From the NCBI RefSeq assembly GCF_001570485.1, contig NZ_BCTA01000105.1:23862-87861 (forward strand): a stretch of 64,000 nucleotides of DNA, in the 5' to 3' direction. This document shows positions 8,043 to 16,362 of this stretch, in pieces. Below the pieces are notes generated by a model. The model was not told the origin of the DNA. It worked only from the letters and a program-made list of their open reading frames with translations, and searched no databases. Position 1 is the stretch's first letter. Each line of letters opens with the position of its first letter. Source of the stretch: Mycolicibacterium novocastrense (GTDB lineage Bacteria > Actinomycetota > Actinomycetes > Mycobacteriales > Mycobacteriaceae). Position numbers and translations under genes: made by a program.

Positions 8043-9476
8043 ATGCCGTCCGAGCAGCGCTCCTCACCTCGGCGTCCCAGCGCCGAGCGCGCGCATGGTG
8101 CCGGACGCATCAACCAGCGCACTGTTCACTCCCGGCCAACGCCTGGTGACGAAAACACGCCACTGGAGATCGACAAGGTCCGGGCCGTCGCGTCGTACTC
8201 GGCCTTGTACTCGATCAGTGAACTGATCCCCGACCGCCCGCCCAACACACCCGGCCGCCCGGCCCACTACCCGGCGTGGGTGTCGGTCATCCACAAGGTT
8301 CTGCATGGCGCATTCGGCAGTGCCAATCACGCGAGCCGCATCATGGCCAACCCCGAGTACTGGGACATCATCTGCCGCCACGCCGCGACCCACGGCAAGA
8401 CCGCTCGCCCCAAGCCGCCACGGCGTCACCACCACACCTACGCCCAAGATCGCCTCGACGCTCACGTCGACGATCTGCACCGAGGTCTGCTCGACACGGC
8501 CGCGACACTCGCCCGCCAGCTCGGCTGCCTCAACCCCGACGCCCCCGTGTCACGCACCAACCCCACCCGCGGACAGTTCATCGTCGGCGACGGCACCGTC
8601 GTGGCCGCGCCCGAACGCAAATCCACCATCGAAAAGAAAGCTGCCGACGGCAAATCCACTGTCAACGCTCACCTCGAAGTCCAAAACGGTGATGACAAAC
8701 CAGAATTCCGCTACGGCACCAAGTTCGCCATCATGAGCACGCGCCCCGACAACACTCGCAACTTGCGCGTCGTCCTCGACACCGCGCCCGTGCCTCCCGG
8801 CAAAGGCTACAAGGGCGAAGCCGGCGTCGCCTTGGCCATGCTCGACCGACTCACCGCTCGACCGCAGCTGCGCATCGATGGCATCTGCTACGACGGCGCC
8901 TTTCGCGGCACCCACATCGACCACGCCATGAAGGCCGGACTGACCGTCCTGGTCCCACCGCACGCCGGCACAGCCAAACCCACTCCACTGACCACCATCG
9001 ACTGCGGCTGCGGCGATACCCACGCGCTATGGACCGACGAAGGACGCCTGCACGAACGCGCCATCCTCGACACCGGCGAAGCCCACCTGCAACCCCTGCC
9101 GATCGCCAAGGTCTACGCCCGACGAAACAGCAAGGGCAGCTACCGGTGGTACATCGACTTCGCCACCACCTGCGGCACTGTTCAGACCGAGCGAATCGAC
9201 ATCACACCCCAAGACCGCGACAAGGGCTACAACCGCGCCGAACACCTTCGCCAACACACAAAGACCGAAGACGGCAACAGCGTTTACGACCGCTGCTACG
9301 GCTGGCGCGAAGACGCCGAATCACTCAACAACACCCTCGACCGCACCCTCTACGGCGGACGCATGACCGCCCACACCGCCACCCGCCAACACGGCGTGAT
9401 GATCGGATTTGCCCTGGGCCGCAACGCAATCGCCGCATTCATCCACCGACGACACCAACAGTCCGCAGCAGCCTGA
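8043..9476 (+). CDS. DDE-transposase-like protein
   Basis: 477 residues. The core contains an Asp in FIVGDGTVVAAP, an Asp in GICYDGAFRG and an Arg/Glu helix in YGWREDAESLNNTLD, the arrangement of a DDE RNase H-fold transposase of the IS4/IS5/IS1182 kind. A Cys pair (DCGCGD) sits in the insertion. No flanking inverted repeats were found. It is cotranscribed with the integrase-like gene. It could be the transposase of an unrecognised element or a domesticated derivative. Confidence 0.65.
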   Translation: MPSEQRSSPRRPSAERAHGAGRINQRTVHSRPTPGDENTPLEIDKVRAVASYSALYSISELIPDRPPNTPGRPAHYPAWVSVIHKVLHGAFGSANHASRIMANPEYWDIICRHAATHGKTARPKPPRRHHHTYAQDRLDAHVDDLHRGLLDTAATLARQLGCLNPDAPVSRTNPTRGQFIVGDGTVVAAPERKSTIEKKAADGKSTVNAHLEVQNGDDKPEFRYGTKFAIMSTRPDNTRNLRVVLDTAPVPPGKGYKGEAGVALAMLDRLTARPQLRIDGICYDGAFRGTHIDHAMKAGLTVLVPPHAGTAKPTPLTTIDCGCGDTHALWTDEGRLHERAILDTGEAHLQPLPIAKVYARRNSKGSYRWYIDFATTCGTVQTERIDITPQDRDKGYNRAEHLRQHTKTEDGNSVYDRCYGWREDAESLNNTLDRTLYGGRMTAHTATRQHGVMIGFALGRNAIAAFIHRRHQQSAAA

Positions 9477-9608
9477 GCACAGCCAAGGGGACACCCCCTG
9501 CCCGTTGACCAGTCACACACACCCCACACAGCTCATGAGACGCCCCCGCAACACAAACACCAGCCCGCGAGAGCCCCGATGCCACCGATTCAGCGCTTGG
9601 CGTCTAGC

Positions 9609-9824
9609 ATGAATCGTCCCTATGGGTTTTCGACACCTATTTCGATAGGTCCCCACGGACACGCCACCCAACAAGGGTACGGGCGACTCATCGCGCTGCT
9701 GCTCGACACCGTGCACCAGCGTGAGCGCGACGCCGAACAGCACAGTGAGCGTGACCTACAGTGGGCACAGTCGCTGCGCGAGACCTCCGCGCGTCGTGCA
9801 GGACCCGGAGGCCTGCACCTCTGA
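9609..9824 (+). CDS. Possible small protein
   Basis: 71 codons from ATG. The second half looks like a real charged helix (YGRLIALLLDTVHQRERDAE). A UUCG-loop hairpin (ACCTAT-TTCG-ATAGGT, 9635-9650) lies inside the first 15 codons. No family is recognised and no convincing ribosome binding site is seen, so it may be spurious. Confidence 0.35.
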   Translation: MNRPYGFSTPISIGPHGHATQQGYGRLIALLLDTVHQRERDAEQHSERDLQWAQSLRETSARRAGPGGLHL

Positions 9825-9834
9825 CCGGCCCCGC

Positions 9835-10152
9835 CTACCCGTGGCGGCCGTCGAGCGCCGTGGACTCACAGCCGTCCCCCGGCCGAGGCAGATAGTAGGT
9901 CGCCCCGCACTCGTTGCACTGCGCCGTGCGGTGCAGAATCCCGCACCGACAGTGGCACACCCCGATCGTCACGCGATACGGACCCAGCTCGTGCCCGTTA
10001 GCGCACACCGCCGGATACCGTGGCTCCGACCAACTCCCATCACGATTGCGGCGCAACGGAACACCACCGAAAGCGACCACCGCGGCGCCGGTCTCACCCG
10101 AGCCCCCACTCCATGCCGCAGTGCTGCTGGTGTCCGCGCTCACATCCCGCAT
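9835..10152 (-). CDS. Small zinc-binding protein
   Basis: 105 residues. The C-terminal half is a Cys/His cluster (CANGHELGPYR, CHCRCGILH, QCNECGATYYL) expected to bind one or two zinc ions. The ATG at 10152 is placed just beyond a perfect palindrome (10167-10186), which separates this gene from the divergent XRE regulator gene. No specific family is recognised. It is probably controlled by the same operator as the regulator. Confidence 0.65.
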   Translation of the reverse strand: MRDVSADTSSTAAWSGGSGETGAAVVAFGGVPLRRNRDGSWSEPRYPAVCANGHELGPYRVTIGVCHCRCGILHRTAQCNECGATYYLPRPGDGCESTALDGRHG

Positions 10153-10166
10153 CCTGCCACACTCGT

Positions 10167-10186
10167 TGGGTGGATTTAGCCACCCA
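10167..10186. promoter_or_regulatory. Palindromic operator, copy 1
   Basis: TGGGTGGATTTAGCCACCCA: 7-base perfect inverted arms around ATTTAG. It lies between the divergent zinc-protein gene (15 bases from its ATG) and the XRE gene. Closely related sequences occur at 12517-12578 and 15445-15489, each upstream of island genes. It is a candidate binding site for the XRE protein. Confidence 0.65.
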
Positions 10187-10244
10187 GGCAGGGGTAGGAT
10201 CAGCACAACAGGTCTACCTCATCGACCCGAAGGAACCCACACCC

Positions 10245-10505
10245 ATGCCCGCCACCGCGACCGGCGCCAAGTCCAGCCCCGACACCTCGGTGGCCGAGCG
10301 CGTCCTTCCCATCGTGGGAGCCAACATCGTGGCCCGCCGCGACAAGCTGGGCATGTCACAGCGCGCACTGGCGGACAAGGCCGGTGTCGACCGGGTGTTC
10401 CTGCGCGACGTCGAGCGGGGCAAAGGCTCGGCCACCCTCGTGTTCCTCGCCAAACTCGCCGCCGCCCTCGACACCACCATCGAAAAGCTCACCCACGGCG
10501 TCTGA
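10245..10505 (+). CDS. XRE-family regulator
   Basis: 86 residues with a complete Cro/C1-type helix-turn-helix (GANIVARRDKLGMSQRALAD, then AGVDRVFLRDVERGKGSATL) and a short N-terminal extension. The ATG follows a GAAGGA ribosome binding site. The conserved middle (SQRALADKAGV) matches repressors and antitoxins of plasmids and phages. It lies 59 bases downstream of palindrome copy 1, so autoregulation is likely. The same palindrome marks two other promoters in the island, making this the best candidate for the regulon's repressor. Confidence 0.85.
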   Translation: MPATATGAKSSPDTSVAERVLPIVGANIVARRDKLGMSQRALADKAGVDRVFLRDVERGKGSATLVFLAKLAAALDTTIEKLTHGV

Positions 10506-10617
10506 CCGGCGGATGTGTCAGAGGCTGCTGGTAAAGATCGACTATGCACAGCAGCACACCGACCCGCCGGCACGACGCGCCGCACACACCGGGGCGCGGC
10601 ATCGACCCGCTGAGGCC

Positions 10618-11040
10618 ATGAACCCGTTCGACTACATCCCACCCGAGTCCCAGCAGGCCCCCGCCAGCGACGAGGTGTACGTCGCCGCAGTCAAGCCTTA
10701 CGCCGCGGTCTCCCCGTCCGACCGTCAGCCCTTGGCCCGGGTCCGCTACACCAACGGCAAGACCTTCGTCGGCCACCATGTGATGCGCCACATCGACCTG
10801 CATCGCGAAACCGGCCGGCCCGTGGACTACTGGCTGGCGATCGACCGCGTTGCACACGAGGTGGTCGCCCAGATCGGCACCCTGGTCAACCAGGGCACCA
10901 TCCGCCAAGTCACCTGTTTCACCGAACTGCGCTCCCAGATCGACGCCGACGCCGGATGGTCCCCCGAGGTCGACGCCCTCCCCAAGGAGGACTGGGCCGC
11001 GGTGCAGTGGCGCGTCACCGACATCCTGCGCACCGGATAG
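10618..11040 (+). CDS. Unknown plasmid protein
   Basis: 140 residues from ATG 10618 (MNPFDYIPPESQQAP). It has mixed strand and helix content, with the segment ARVRYTNGKTFVGHHVMRHI and a Trp-rich end (EDWAAVQWRVTDIL). No membrane segment or known motif is seen. It follows the XRE gene in the same direction and may be cotranscribed. A longer start upstream near 10513 is possible. Function unknown. Confidence 0.6.
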   Translation: MNPFDYIPPESQQAPASDEVYVAAVKPYAAVSPSDRQPLARVRYTNGKTFVGHHVMRHIDLHRETGRPVDYWLAIDRVAHEVVAQIGTLVNQGTIRQVTCFTELRSQIDADAGWSPEVDALPKEDWAAVQWRVTDILRTG

Positions 11041-11310
11041 CTCTGACCGGCCCAAACCCCGCCCCTCGCCGCCTACACACCCACTCAAGGCTTCTTCCCC
11101 GCCCCAAGCCAAAGTCCTGCCTCGCGGGCCGCGCCCTGCTGGGCGGTGATGTGAGGGGCGGTCTGCACCGAGGCCCGCCGCGCTGCGCCGCCGCGATGCA
11201 CACGCTGCGCTGCGGGTCGTGCCCCGATCGCAGAACGTGTGCCTCGACGCGAGGAATACCGTCGAAGGCAGTGATGGCCGAAGCCAGGCCGGGCGGCCGG
11301 GGTGAAAAAG

Positions 11311-12501
11311 TCAGAACAGGGAGTCGCCGTTGGCCTGCGCCCACAGCGTCTCGAACGAGGGACGTTGCTTGTCGTCGACCACCGCCGGAGCGACGACGAA
11401 GAGGTGCTCACAGTTCGCCGCCGCCGCAAGCCGGTGGCGCACGATGCGATCAGCACCGACATCGCGGCGGCCAGGAAGCTCGGCCAGGCGGGCATTCATC
11501 TCGGCTTGTGACCCGCACGCCAGGCGGCGCACCGACCGCGCCGTGACTCCCCTACGGCCCTCACGACCAGCCGGGGTGACCCGGCGCACCTCATACACTG
11601 CGAACTCGGTCTCATCCATCAGCCGCTGGAAGGCCACCTCGACCTCGACCAGTCCGGCCTCGGAGATCATCTGGGCGACACTGCTTCCCGCGATGAGGGT
11701 CTGGCGTTCGTTGAGTCGACGCGACACCGCCTCCATGAACATCGCCTGCGCGCCGGCCAGCGGCTCCCGGCGGTAGCGCTGCACCATATTCTCCCGACCC
11801 GCGGCCGTCGACATGGCATACACACAGAACGTGCAGCAGCTCTTGAACCAGGACGTCCCCAGTTTGGCCCGCACATACGCAGCGCACGCCTGACGATCCA
11901 TCCCCAGCTCGATCAACGGATACCAGCCTGTGCGGCGTGAATTGTTGTACAGCCGGTCCTTGTCCGCCCGTCGCTGCTCACCGGCCTCGAAACCGATGAC
12001 GTGCCGGTAGGGCTGCCCACCGGTGACCATGCTGATCACCGGATCCAGCGCCCACCCCTTCGCGTGAACCGAGCACTTGCGGGCTCCGCCGAGCTGAGGA
12101 ACCGTGCCAGCAGTGATCATCTCGGTCGACAGGCGGTAGGCCCCGTCGATGTGCAGACGCTGCGGGCAGCTCGAGTCGTCCAGGATCACCACCCCGTCCC
12201 CACTGGTCGTGGTGGTCCGCTCGGACCGCGCACATTGGATGTAGCGAATCCCGAGGCGGCGAAAGATCGGCAACATGTAGGTCTCGACATCCTGTGCAGT
12301 CGATGCGAATTCGTCACCGGTCATCGCGGTCACGACCACCATGTCGGCCAGGTCGAAGTCGCGGGTCTGCGGCTCGGTCAACCACCGCAGCAACAGGCAC
12401 GTGCTGTCCAACCCAAGCCCGTAGGACACCACCACCGACGGACGCCCAGCGTCGTCGCCGATCCCTGGAATCTGCAACTCCGCTGCCTGTGTGCCGGACA
12501 C
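11311..12501 (-). CDS. PP-loop ATPase, PAPS-reductase-like
   Basis: 396 residues. The N-terminal PP-loop (SYGLGLDSTCLL) is of the N-type ATP pyrophosphatase fold. Family motifs follow: RKCSVHAKGW, then YPLIELGMDRQACAAYV, then a Cys cluster KSCCTFCVYA. This is the pattern of phage and plasmid members of the CysH/DndC-like group, whose substrate is unknown, rather than of assimilatory PAPS reductase. The GTG at 12501 is chosen because GGAGG lies 5 bases upstream; a TTG at 12513 is an alternative. It is divergent from a second PP-loop gene across a perfect inverted repeat. With the glutaredoxin and methyltransferase nearby it could belong to a sulfur-based DNA or RNA modification pathway. That is inference. 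Confidence 0.8.
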   Translation of the reverse strand: MSGTQAAELQIPGIGDDAGRPSVVVSYGLGLDSTCLLLRWLTEPQTRDFDLADMVVVTAMTGDEFASTAQDVETYMLPIFRRLGIRYIQCARSERTTTTSGDGVVILDDSSCPQRLHIDGAYRLSTEMITAGTVPQLGGARKCSVHAKGWALDPVISMVTGGQPYRHVIGFEAGEQRRADKDRLYNNSRRTGWYPLIELGMDRQACAAYVRAKLGTSWFKSCCTFCVYAMSTAAGRENMVQRYRREPLAGAQAMFMEAVSRRLNERQTLIAGSSVAQMISEAGLVEVEVAFQRLMDETEFAVYEVRRVTPAGREGRRGVTARSVRRLACGSQAEMNARLAELPGRRDVGADRIVRHRLAAAANCEHLFVVAPAVVDDKQRPSFETLWAQANGDSLF

Positions 12502-12516
12502 CGGTACCTCCAAAAT

Positions 12517-12578
12517 CTTCCTTAGTGGGTGGCTTTAGCCTACCATTGATGGTAGGCTAAAGCCACCCACTAAGGAAG
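12517..12578. repeat. 62-base perfect inverted repeat with operator copies
   Basis: Two 30-base arms that are exact reverse complements, separated by TG (arms 12517-12546 and 12549-12578). Each arm contains GGTAGGCTAAAGCCACCCA or its complement, the same pattern as at 10167 and 15471. The right arm ends in AAGGAAG, close to the ribosome binding site of the plus gene. It lies centrally between two divergent PP-loop genes. On single-stranded DNA it would form a long perfect hairpin. Confidence 0.85.
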
Positions 12579-12593
12579 GATCGACAGCCCGCC

Positions 12594-13466
12594 ATGACCG
12601 CCACCATCGAGGGCCACCAGGCAACCGTCACCGCCGCTGACGCGCCCGACTTGTGTTGCTACGACATCATCTTGGTCAACTCCAGCGCCGGAAAGGACTC
12701 CCAGGCCAGCCTCGATGTGGTAGTCGCCGCGGCTCGCCAGGCCGAAGTCCTGGACCGCGTCGTAGTGGTGCACGCCGATCTGGGCGAGGCCGAGTGGGAC
12801 GGTGTGCCCGACCTCGCCGCCGAGCACGCCGCCCACTACGGCCTGCGATTCGAACTGGCGCGCCGCGAACGCGACGGATCTCTGTACACGATTCTCGACC
12901 ACGTTCAGCGACGCGGACTTTGGCCCAGCGCGTCCCAGCGTTGGTGCACATCGGATTTCAAGCGTGGTCCGATCCGCAAGGTGATGACCAAGCTGGTCGC
13001 CGAGCTGCGCGAGGGCGGCCAGATCACCGGCCGCCCCGTGCACCTGCTCAACGTCATGGGCCTTCGCGCCGAGGAGAGCAGCGCCCGCGCCCGCCGACTG
13101 GCCTACTCCCCCAACACCTCGGCCTCCAACGGGCGACGCCGCGTTGATGACTGGTACCCCATCCATCACTGGTCCACCAGCCAGGTCTGGGAACGGATCC
13201 GCGCCGCGGGCACCCGTCCCCACCGGGCCTACGTCGAAGGCATGTCGCGCCTGTCGTGCCGGTTCTGCGTCTTGGCCTCCCGCGCCGACCTGGTGTGCTC
13301 AGCGCGCCTGAACCCCACGCTGGCCCGCCGCTACGCCGACGTCGAAGCCCAGACCGGTCACCGATTCCGCGCCGACCTGTCGATGGCCGACATCATCGCC
13401 GAATCCCACGCCGGTCAACAGGGTGCCTTCATCGCACTCGCGGACCTGCATCCCATCCGGGCATGA
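12594..13466 (+). CDS. PP-loop ATPase, PAPS-reductase-like
   Basis: 290 residues. The PP-loop is VNSSAGKDSQASL. Downstream are the family's QRWCTSDFKRGPIRKV motif, then MGLRAEESSARA, then WYPIHHWSTSQVWERI, then the Cys pair SCRFCVLASR. This is the complete PAPS-reductase/DndC-like layout with a final C-x2-C. The ATG follows AAGGAAGGATC. It is divergent from the other PP-loop gene and heads a series of small plus-strand genes ending near 14970. The target of its adenylation/sulfur chemistry cannot be read from sequence. Confidence 0.85.
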   Translation: MTATIEGHQATVTAADAPDLCCYDIILVNSSAGKDSQASLDVVVAAARQAEVLDRVVVVHADLGEAEWDGVPDLAAEHAAHYGLRFELARRERDGSLYTILDHVQRRGLWPSASQRWCTSDFKRGPIRKVMTKLVAELREGGQITGRPVHLLNVMGLRAEESSARARRLAYSPNTSASNGRRRVDDWYPIHHWSTSQVWERIRAAGTRPHRAYVEGMSRLSCRFCVLASRADLVCSARLNPTLARRYADVEAQTGHRFRADLSMADIIAESHAGQQGAFIALADLHPIRA

Positions 13467-13535
13467 CCGCACCCAGACAGGAGCTGCCATGCCCGCGAAC
13501 ATCATTCACCCACCACGAGAAGGAGACACCCAATC

Positions 13536-13943
13536 ATGAGCAACCACATCGAACACGGACACGCCCGCGGCGCCCTCTACACCCTGCGCCAAGCCGACAT
13601 CCACGAAGCCGGCGACTACCACGAGCAACAGCACCGGCCCGACGAACGAACCTGCGCGCCGGTGTTCGTCCTCGACCTCACCAACGAAAGCGGCGACGGC
13701 CTATCCCTCACCGGCAGCCGCCGCGAACTCGTCGAATACCTCGAACTCGTTACCACCCACGTCAAACGTGAAACCGACCCTCTGCCCGCGCTCGACCGCG
13801 CGCTGGCGCAACTGGCTGCGCTGCGCGCACAGCGAGCCGCCGCCTTGCTCACCGCCGACGAGACAGCCCTCGACCACCTCGACGACCAGCGCGCCCGACT
13901 CCTCGAGGACGTCGCGGCTGCCGCCGAAGCCGTCAACGACTGA
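13536..13943 (+). CDS. Unknown small protein with coiled coil
   Basis: 135 residues. The N-terminal part contains strands (PVFVLDLTNESGDGLSLTGS), and the last 60 residues form an Ala/Arg/Leu-rich helix (LDRALAQLAALRAQRAAALL) likely to be a coiled coil. It has a good ribosome binding site (GAGAAGGAG) 14 bases before ATG. It sits in series with the PP-loop gene. No family recognised. Confidence 0.7.
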   Translation: MSNHIEHGHARGALYTLRQADIHEAGDYHEQQHRPDERTCAPVFVLDLTNESGDGLSLTGSRRELVEYLELVTTHVKRETDPLPALDRALAQLAALRAQRAAALLTADETALDHLDDQRARLLEDVAAAAEAVND

Positions 13944-13963
13944 GCCCGCCGAAGGAGCCCACC

Positions 13964-14407
13964 ATGACCACCCCCGCCCCAGTCCTGCCTGCCATCCCCG
14001 ATGACACCCTGCGCGAGCTGCTCGGCGCCTACTTCGTCGCCCGCGACGACCTCTACGAAGCCGAGGCCAGAGCCGGGCACGACGATCTCAATCCCGCCAT
14101 CAGTCGACAGGCCGTCATCGACCTCGCCGACGAGCTGGTCGCCCACTTCGTCCCCGACGTCGCCGCCCGCTGCGCCCTGACCGGCGAGGACCCCACCGAC
14201 CTGGCCTACACCGGCCCGACGCTGCCCAGCCCTGGCGACCCCATCTCGGCCATCCAGCCCGGTGTTGGCCGCCTCGCCGGCACCGTCGAGGCCGTCACCG
14301 ATCGCGGTGTCCTCGTGCAGTGGCACTACACCAACCTGCTGCCCATCACCTACCCGCGCCGCCAGGTCGTGCCCACCGCATTGGGATGGCACATTCGCCG
14401 CACCTGA
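13964..14407 (+). CDS. Unknown protein, possible KOW/SH3-like tail
   Basis: 147 residues. The N-terminal half is helical and acidic. The C-terminal half (GRLAGTVEAVTDRGVLVQWH) resembles a small beta-barrel segment. The ATG follows GAAGGAG. It is spaced 20 bases from the preceding gene, so it belongs to the same transcript. No enzyme motif is seen. Confidence 0.65.
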   Translation: MTTPAPVLPAIPDDTLRELLGAYFVARDDLYEAEARAGHDDLNPAISRQAVIDLADELVAHFVPDVAARCALTGEDPTDLAYTGPTLPSPGDPISAIQPGVGRLAGTVEAVTDRGVLVQWHYTNLLPITYPRRQVVPTALGWHIRRT

Positions 14408-14463
14408 GACCACGCCGACACGCAGCAAGCCCAAACACCCAACCGCACAAAGGAACCCACACC

Positions 14464-14970
14464 ATGGCCATCTCCGACCGCTTCGCCGACAGCGTGCGCC
14501 ACCACTTCAGCAACCCGCCGCACGACTGGTCCGTCTGCAAGCTCGCCACCCGCCGATGGGCGATCGTCAACACCGCCGACGACGTCATCAGCACCCACCC
14601 CACCCGCACCGCCGCCGAGCAGAACCGCACCGCCGGCCCCTACGTGCGGATCTGGACCGACCGCACCGCCTGGTACCTGGGCACCAGCACCGATCCACGC
14701 TGCCGCGCACTGACACCGGACGAACTGCGCATCATCGCCACCGTGCTCATCGACCTCGACCACCCCGACGCGCCGGCCGCCTGCCACCGCGCCTGGCCCG
14801 ACGCCGAGTTCTGCGACCTGTGCGACCTACCCCTCCGTGGGCACAACCGGCTCTGCCCCCGCTGCGATCACTGTGCCACCCGCGGCTGCACCAACCCGCT
14901 CGACGACGGAGAAGGATTCGACGGCTACTGCGGAGACTGCGCCGACCGCCGCGACCACCTCTACACCTGA
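14464..14970 (+). CDS. Unknown zinc-ribbon protein
   Basis: 168 residues. The C-terminal 45 residues hold a dense Cys array (FCDLCDLPLRGHNRLCPRCD, then CATRGCTNPL and YCGDCADRRD) that should fold as zinc ribbons. The N-terminal part is a short strand/helix domain with WAIVNTADDVISTHP. The ATG follows AAAGGAAC. It is the last gene of the run that starts with the PP-loop protein. Possibly nucleic-acid binding. Confidence 0.65.
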   Translation: MAISDRFADSVRHHFSNPPHDWSVCKLATRRWAIVNTADDVISTHPTRTAAEQNRTAGPYVRIWTDRTAWYLGTSTDPRCRALTPDELRIIATVLIDLDHPDAPAACHRAWPDAEFCDLCDLPLRGHNRLCPRCDHCATRGCTNPLDDGEGFDGYCGDCADRRDHLYT

Positions 14971-15508
14971 CCTCGCCATCACCGCGCTGACACACGGCGG
15001 GACGTATACGCCGGTTCACCCACGCCCCACGCCCGACGTACTCGACCACGACACCGAGGCCCGTTTTGGCCAGGCCATGTCCGTTCCACCGCCAACGGGA
15101 AGGGGCGGTGCTGCACCCAGGCCCAGCCGACCGACCATGTTGGCCGCGCCGGGCGAACTCGCGACGCGCGATTGCGCATCGAGAGGCACCACAAGGCCGA
15201 GGTGAACACGAGGTGGTAGCGAATTGTCGCTGCCCTCCGTTCCCGAGGGGGTGACCGAAGTCGAGGCATTGAGAGCAACGGTGGCCAGGCTGACGACGGC
15301 CGTGAACCCGGACACCCCATCCGGGCCGGGAACGCGACGATTCCACGCCCTGCGCACGCGACGCACATCCACGGCAACCCTCCGTGATTCCTCCCCCGGA
15401 CAATCCCAAACATTTCTGGCGTACAGACGATTTCCCCCGCCAACTGGGTGGCTAAACCCTCCCGTTCGGTGGTAGGCTATAGCCATCCACTCCGCGAGAG
15501 GAACCCCG
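14971..15508. other. Intergenic region without supported gene
   Basis: About 540 bases. Open frames exist on both strands but show no recognisable motif and low-quality composition. One short plus frame near 15239 (VTEVEALRATVARLTTAV) could be a helix but lacks further support. The right end carries the palindromic operator copy upstream of the next gene. Confidence 0.5.
15445..15489. promoter_or_regulatory. Palindromic operator, copies 4 and 5
   Basis: The left part TGGGTGGCTAAACCCTCC (15445-15462) and the right part GGTAGGCTATAGCCATCCA (15471-15489) repeat the island palindrome. The right copy is the better conserved and lies 20 bases before the ATG at 15509. The arrangement resembles the divergent repeat at 12517-12578 with a decayed left arm. 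Confidence 0.6.
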
Positions 15509-16057
15509 ATGCCCGAACCGCAACCGCTCACCCGCACCGTGGCGGCCTACCACGACCACGGGCGCCTGCTGTGCCCGACATGTACCCAGGCGGCGATCCT
15601 GCCGATCACCGAAGGCGCGGAGTACGACGACACCGAGCACGTCCTCGATGTCGTTGCCCAGGAGCGCCGCATCGACCGCGCCGCAGTGGCCAGTGCCGTT
15701 TTCCCGACACCGATTCCGGCCGCCGAAGCCCTCAATCAGACCTGCACCGAGTGTGAGGCGCGGCTACTGGAGGGCGACTACTGGACGCTCTACCACGCGG
15801 CCCTGGACGCCATCGCCGCCGAAGCCGACTCCGTTGAGGCGCTCATTGCCGTGCTCAACCACTTCTACCGGCCCGAGTCCGGAGCGGCGTTTCACCCCGG
15901 CGGCGCGGACCGCGATCTGTGGAATGTCCTGCGCTGGGAGCGCAGCGACTGGACGACGGCCTGGTCCAAGGCCAGCTACTGGTACGCGATGCGCGACAGC
16001 CAGGGCAACACCTTCACCTTCACCGAAGGCGACATCGATCGAGGGTCGCAGCCGTGA
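15509..16057 (+). CDS. Unknown protein with Cys pairs
   Basis: 182 residues. An N-terminal C-x2-C (LLCPTCTQA) and a second C-x2-C (QTCTECEARLL) near residue 75 suggest a zinc site. The C-terminal part is Trp-rich (WNVLRWERSDWTTAWSKASY). It is the first gene after operator copies 4/5, with AGAGGAAC before ATG. No family recognised. It leads a tight run ending in the cytosine methyltransferase. Confidence 0.7.
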   Translation: MPEPQPLTRTVAAYHDHGRLLCPTCTQAAILPITEGAEYDDTEHVLDVVAQERRIDRAAVASAVFPTPIPAAEALNQTCTECEARLLEGDYWTLYHAALDAIAAEADSVEALIAVLNHFYRPESGAAFHPGGADRDLWNVLRWERSDWTTAWSKASYWYAMRDSQGNTFTFTEGDIDRGSQP

Positions 16058-16104
16058 TCGACACCGAAAGCACCCACCTCAACGAGCAAGACGGAGAAAC
16101 CGCG

Positions 16105-16362
16105 ATGACCATCACCCTCTACACCAAGCCCGGATGTGTGCAATGCCGCGCCACCGCCCGTCAGTTCGACAAAGCCGACGTGCGCATCGACACCATCGAC
16201 GTCTCCGCCGACACCGCCGCCGCACAACTGCTGGCAGACCTCGGCTACCGCAGCGTGCCCGTGGTCATCGCCGACGGGCAGTCCTGGGCCGGTCACCGGC
16301 CCGACCGCGTGGACGCGGTGATCCGCCAGCTGGCACAGGCAATGTCATGCCCGCACCTCTGA
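16105..16362 (+). CDS. Glutaredoxin, NrdH-like
   Basis: 85 residues with the thioredoxin fold of small glutaredoxins: TLYTKPGCVQCRATARQF with the redox C-x2-C near residue 11, a cis-Pro segment (YRSVPVVIAD) and a substrate-side SWAGHRPD motif. In its family it donates electrons through a thiol pair, for example to ribonucleotide reductase. No ribonucleotide reductase genes are nearby. Two PAPS-reductase-like proteins in the same putative regulon are possible partners. It overlaps the next gene by 16 bases. Confidence 0.9.
   Translation: MTITLYTKPGCVQCRATARQFDKADVRIDTIDVSADTAAAQLLADLGYRSVPVVIADGQSWAGHRPDRVDAVIRQLAQAMSCPHL

Noticed and set aside
15016..15537. A 173-codon minus-strand gene
   Set aside because: It would cover the palindromic operator and the start of the next operon and has no motif.
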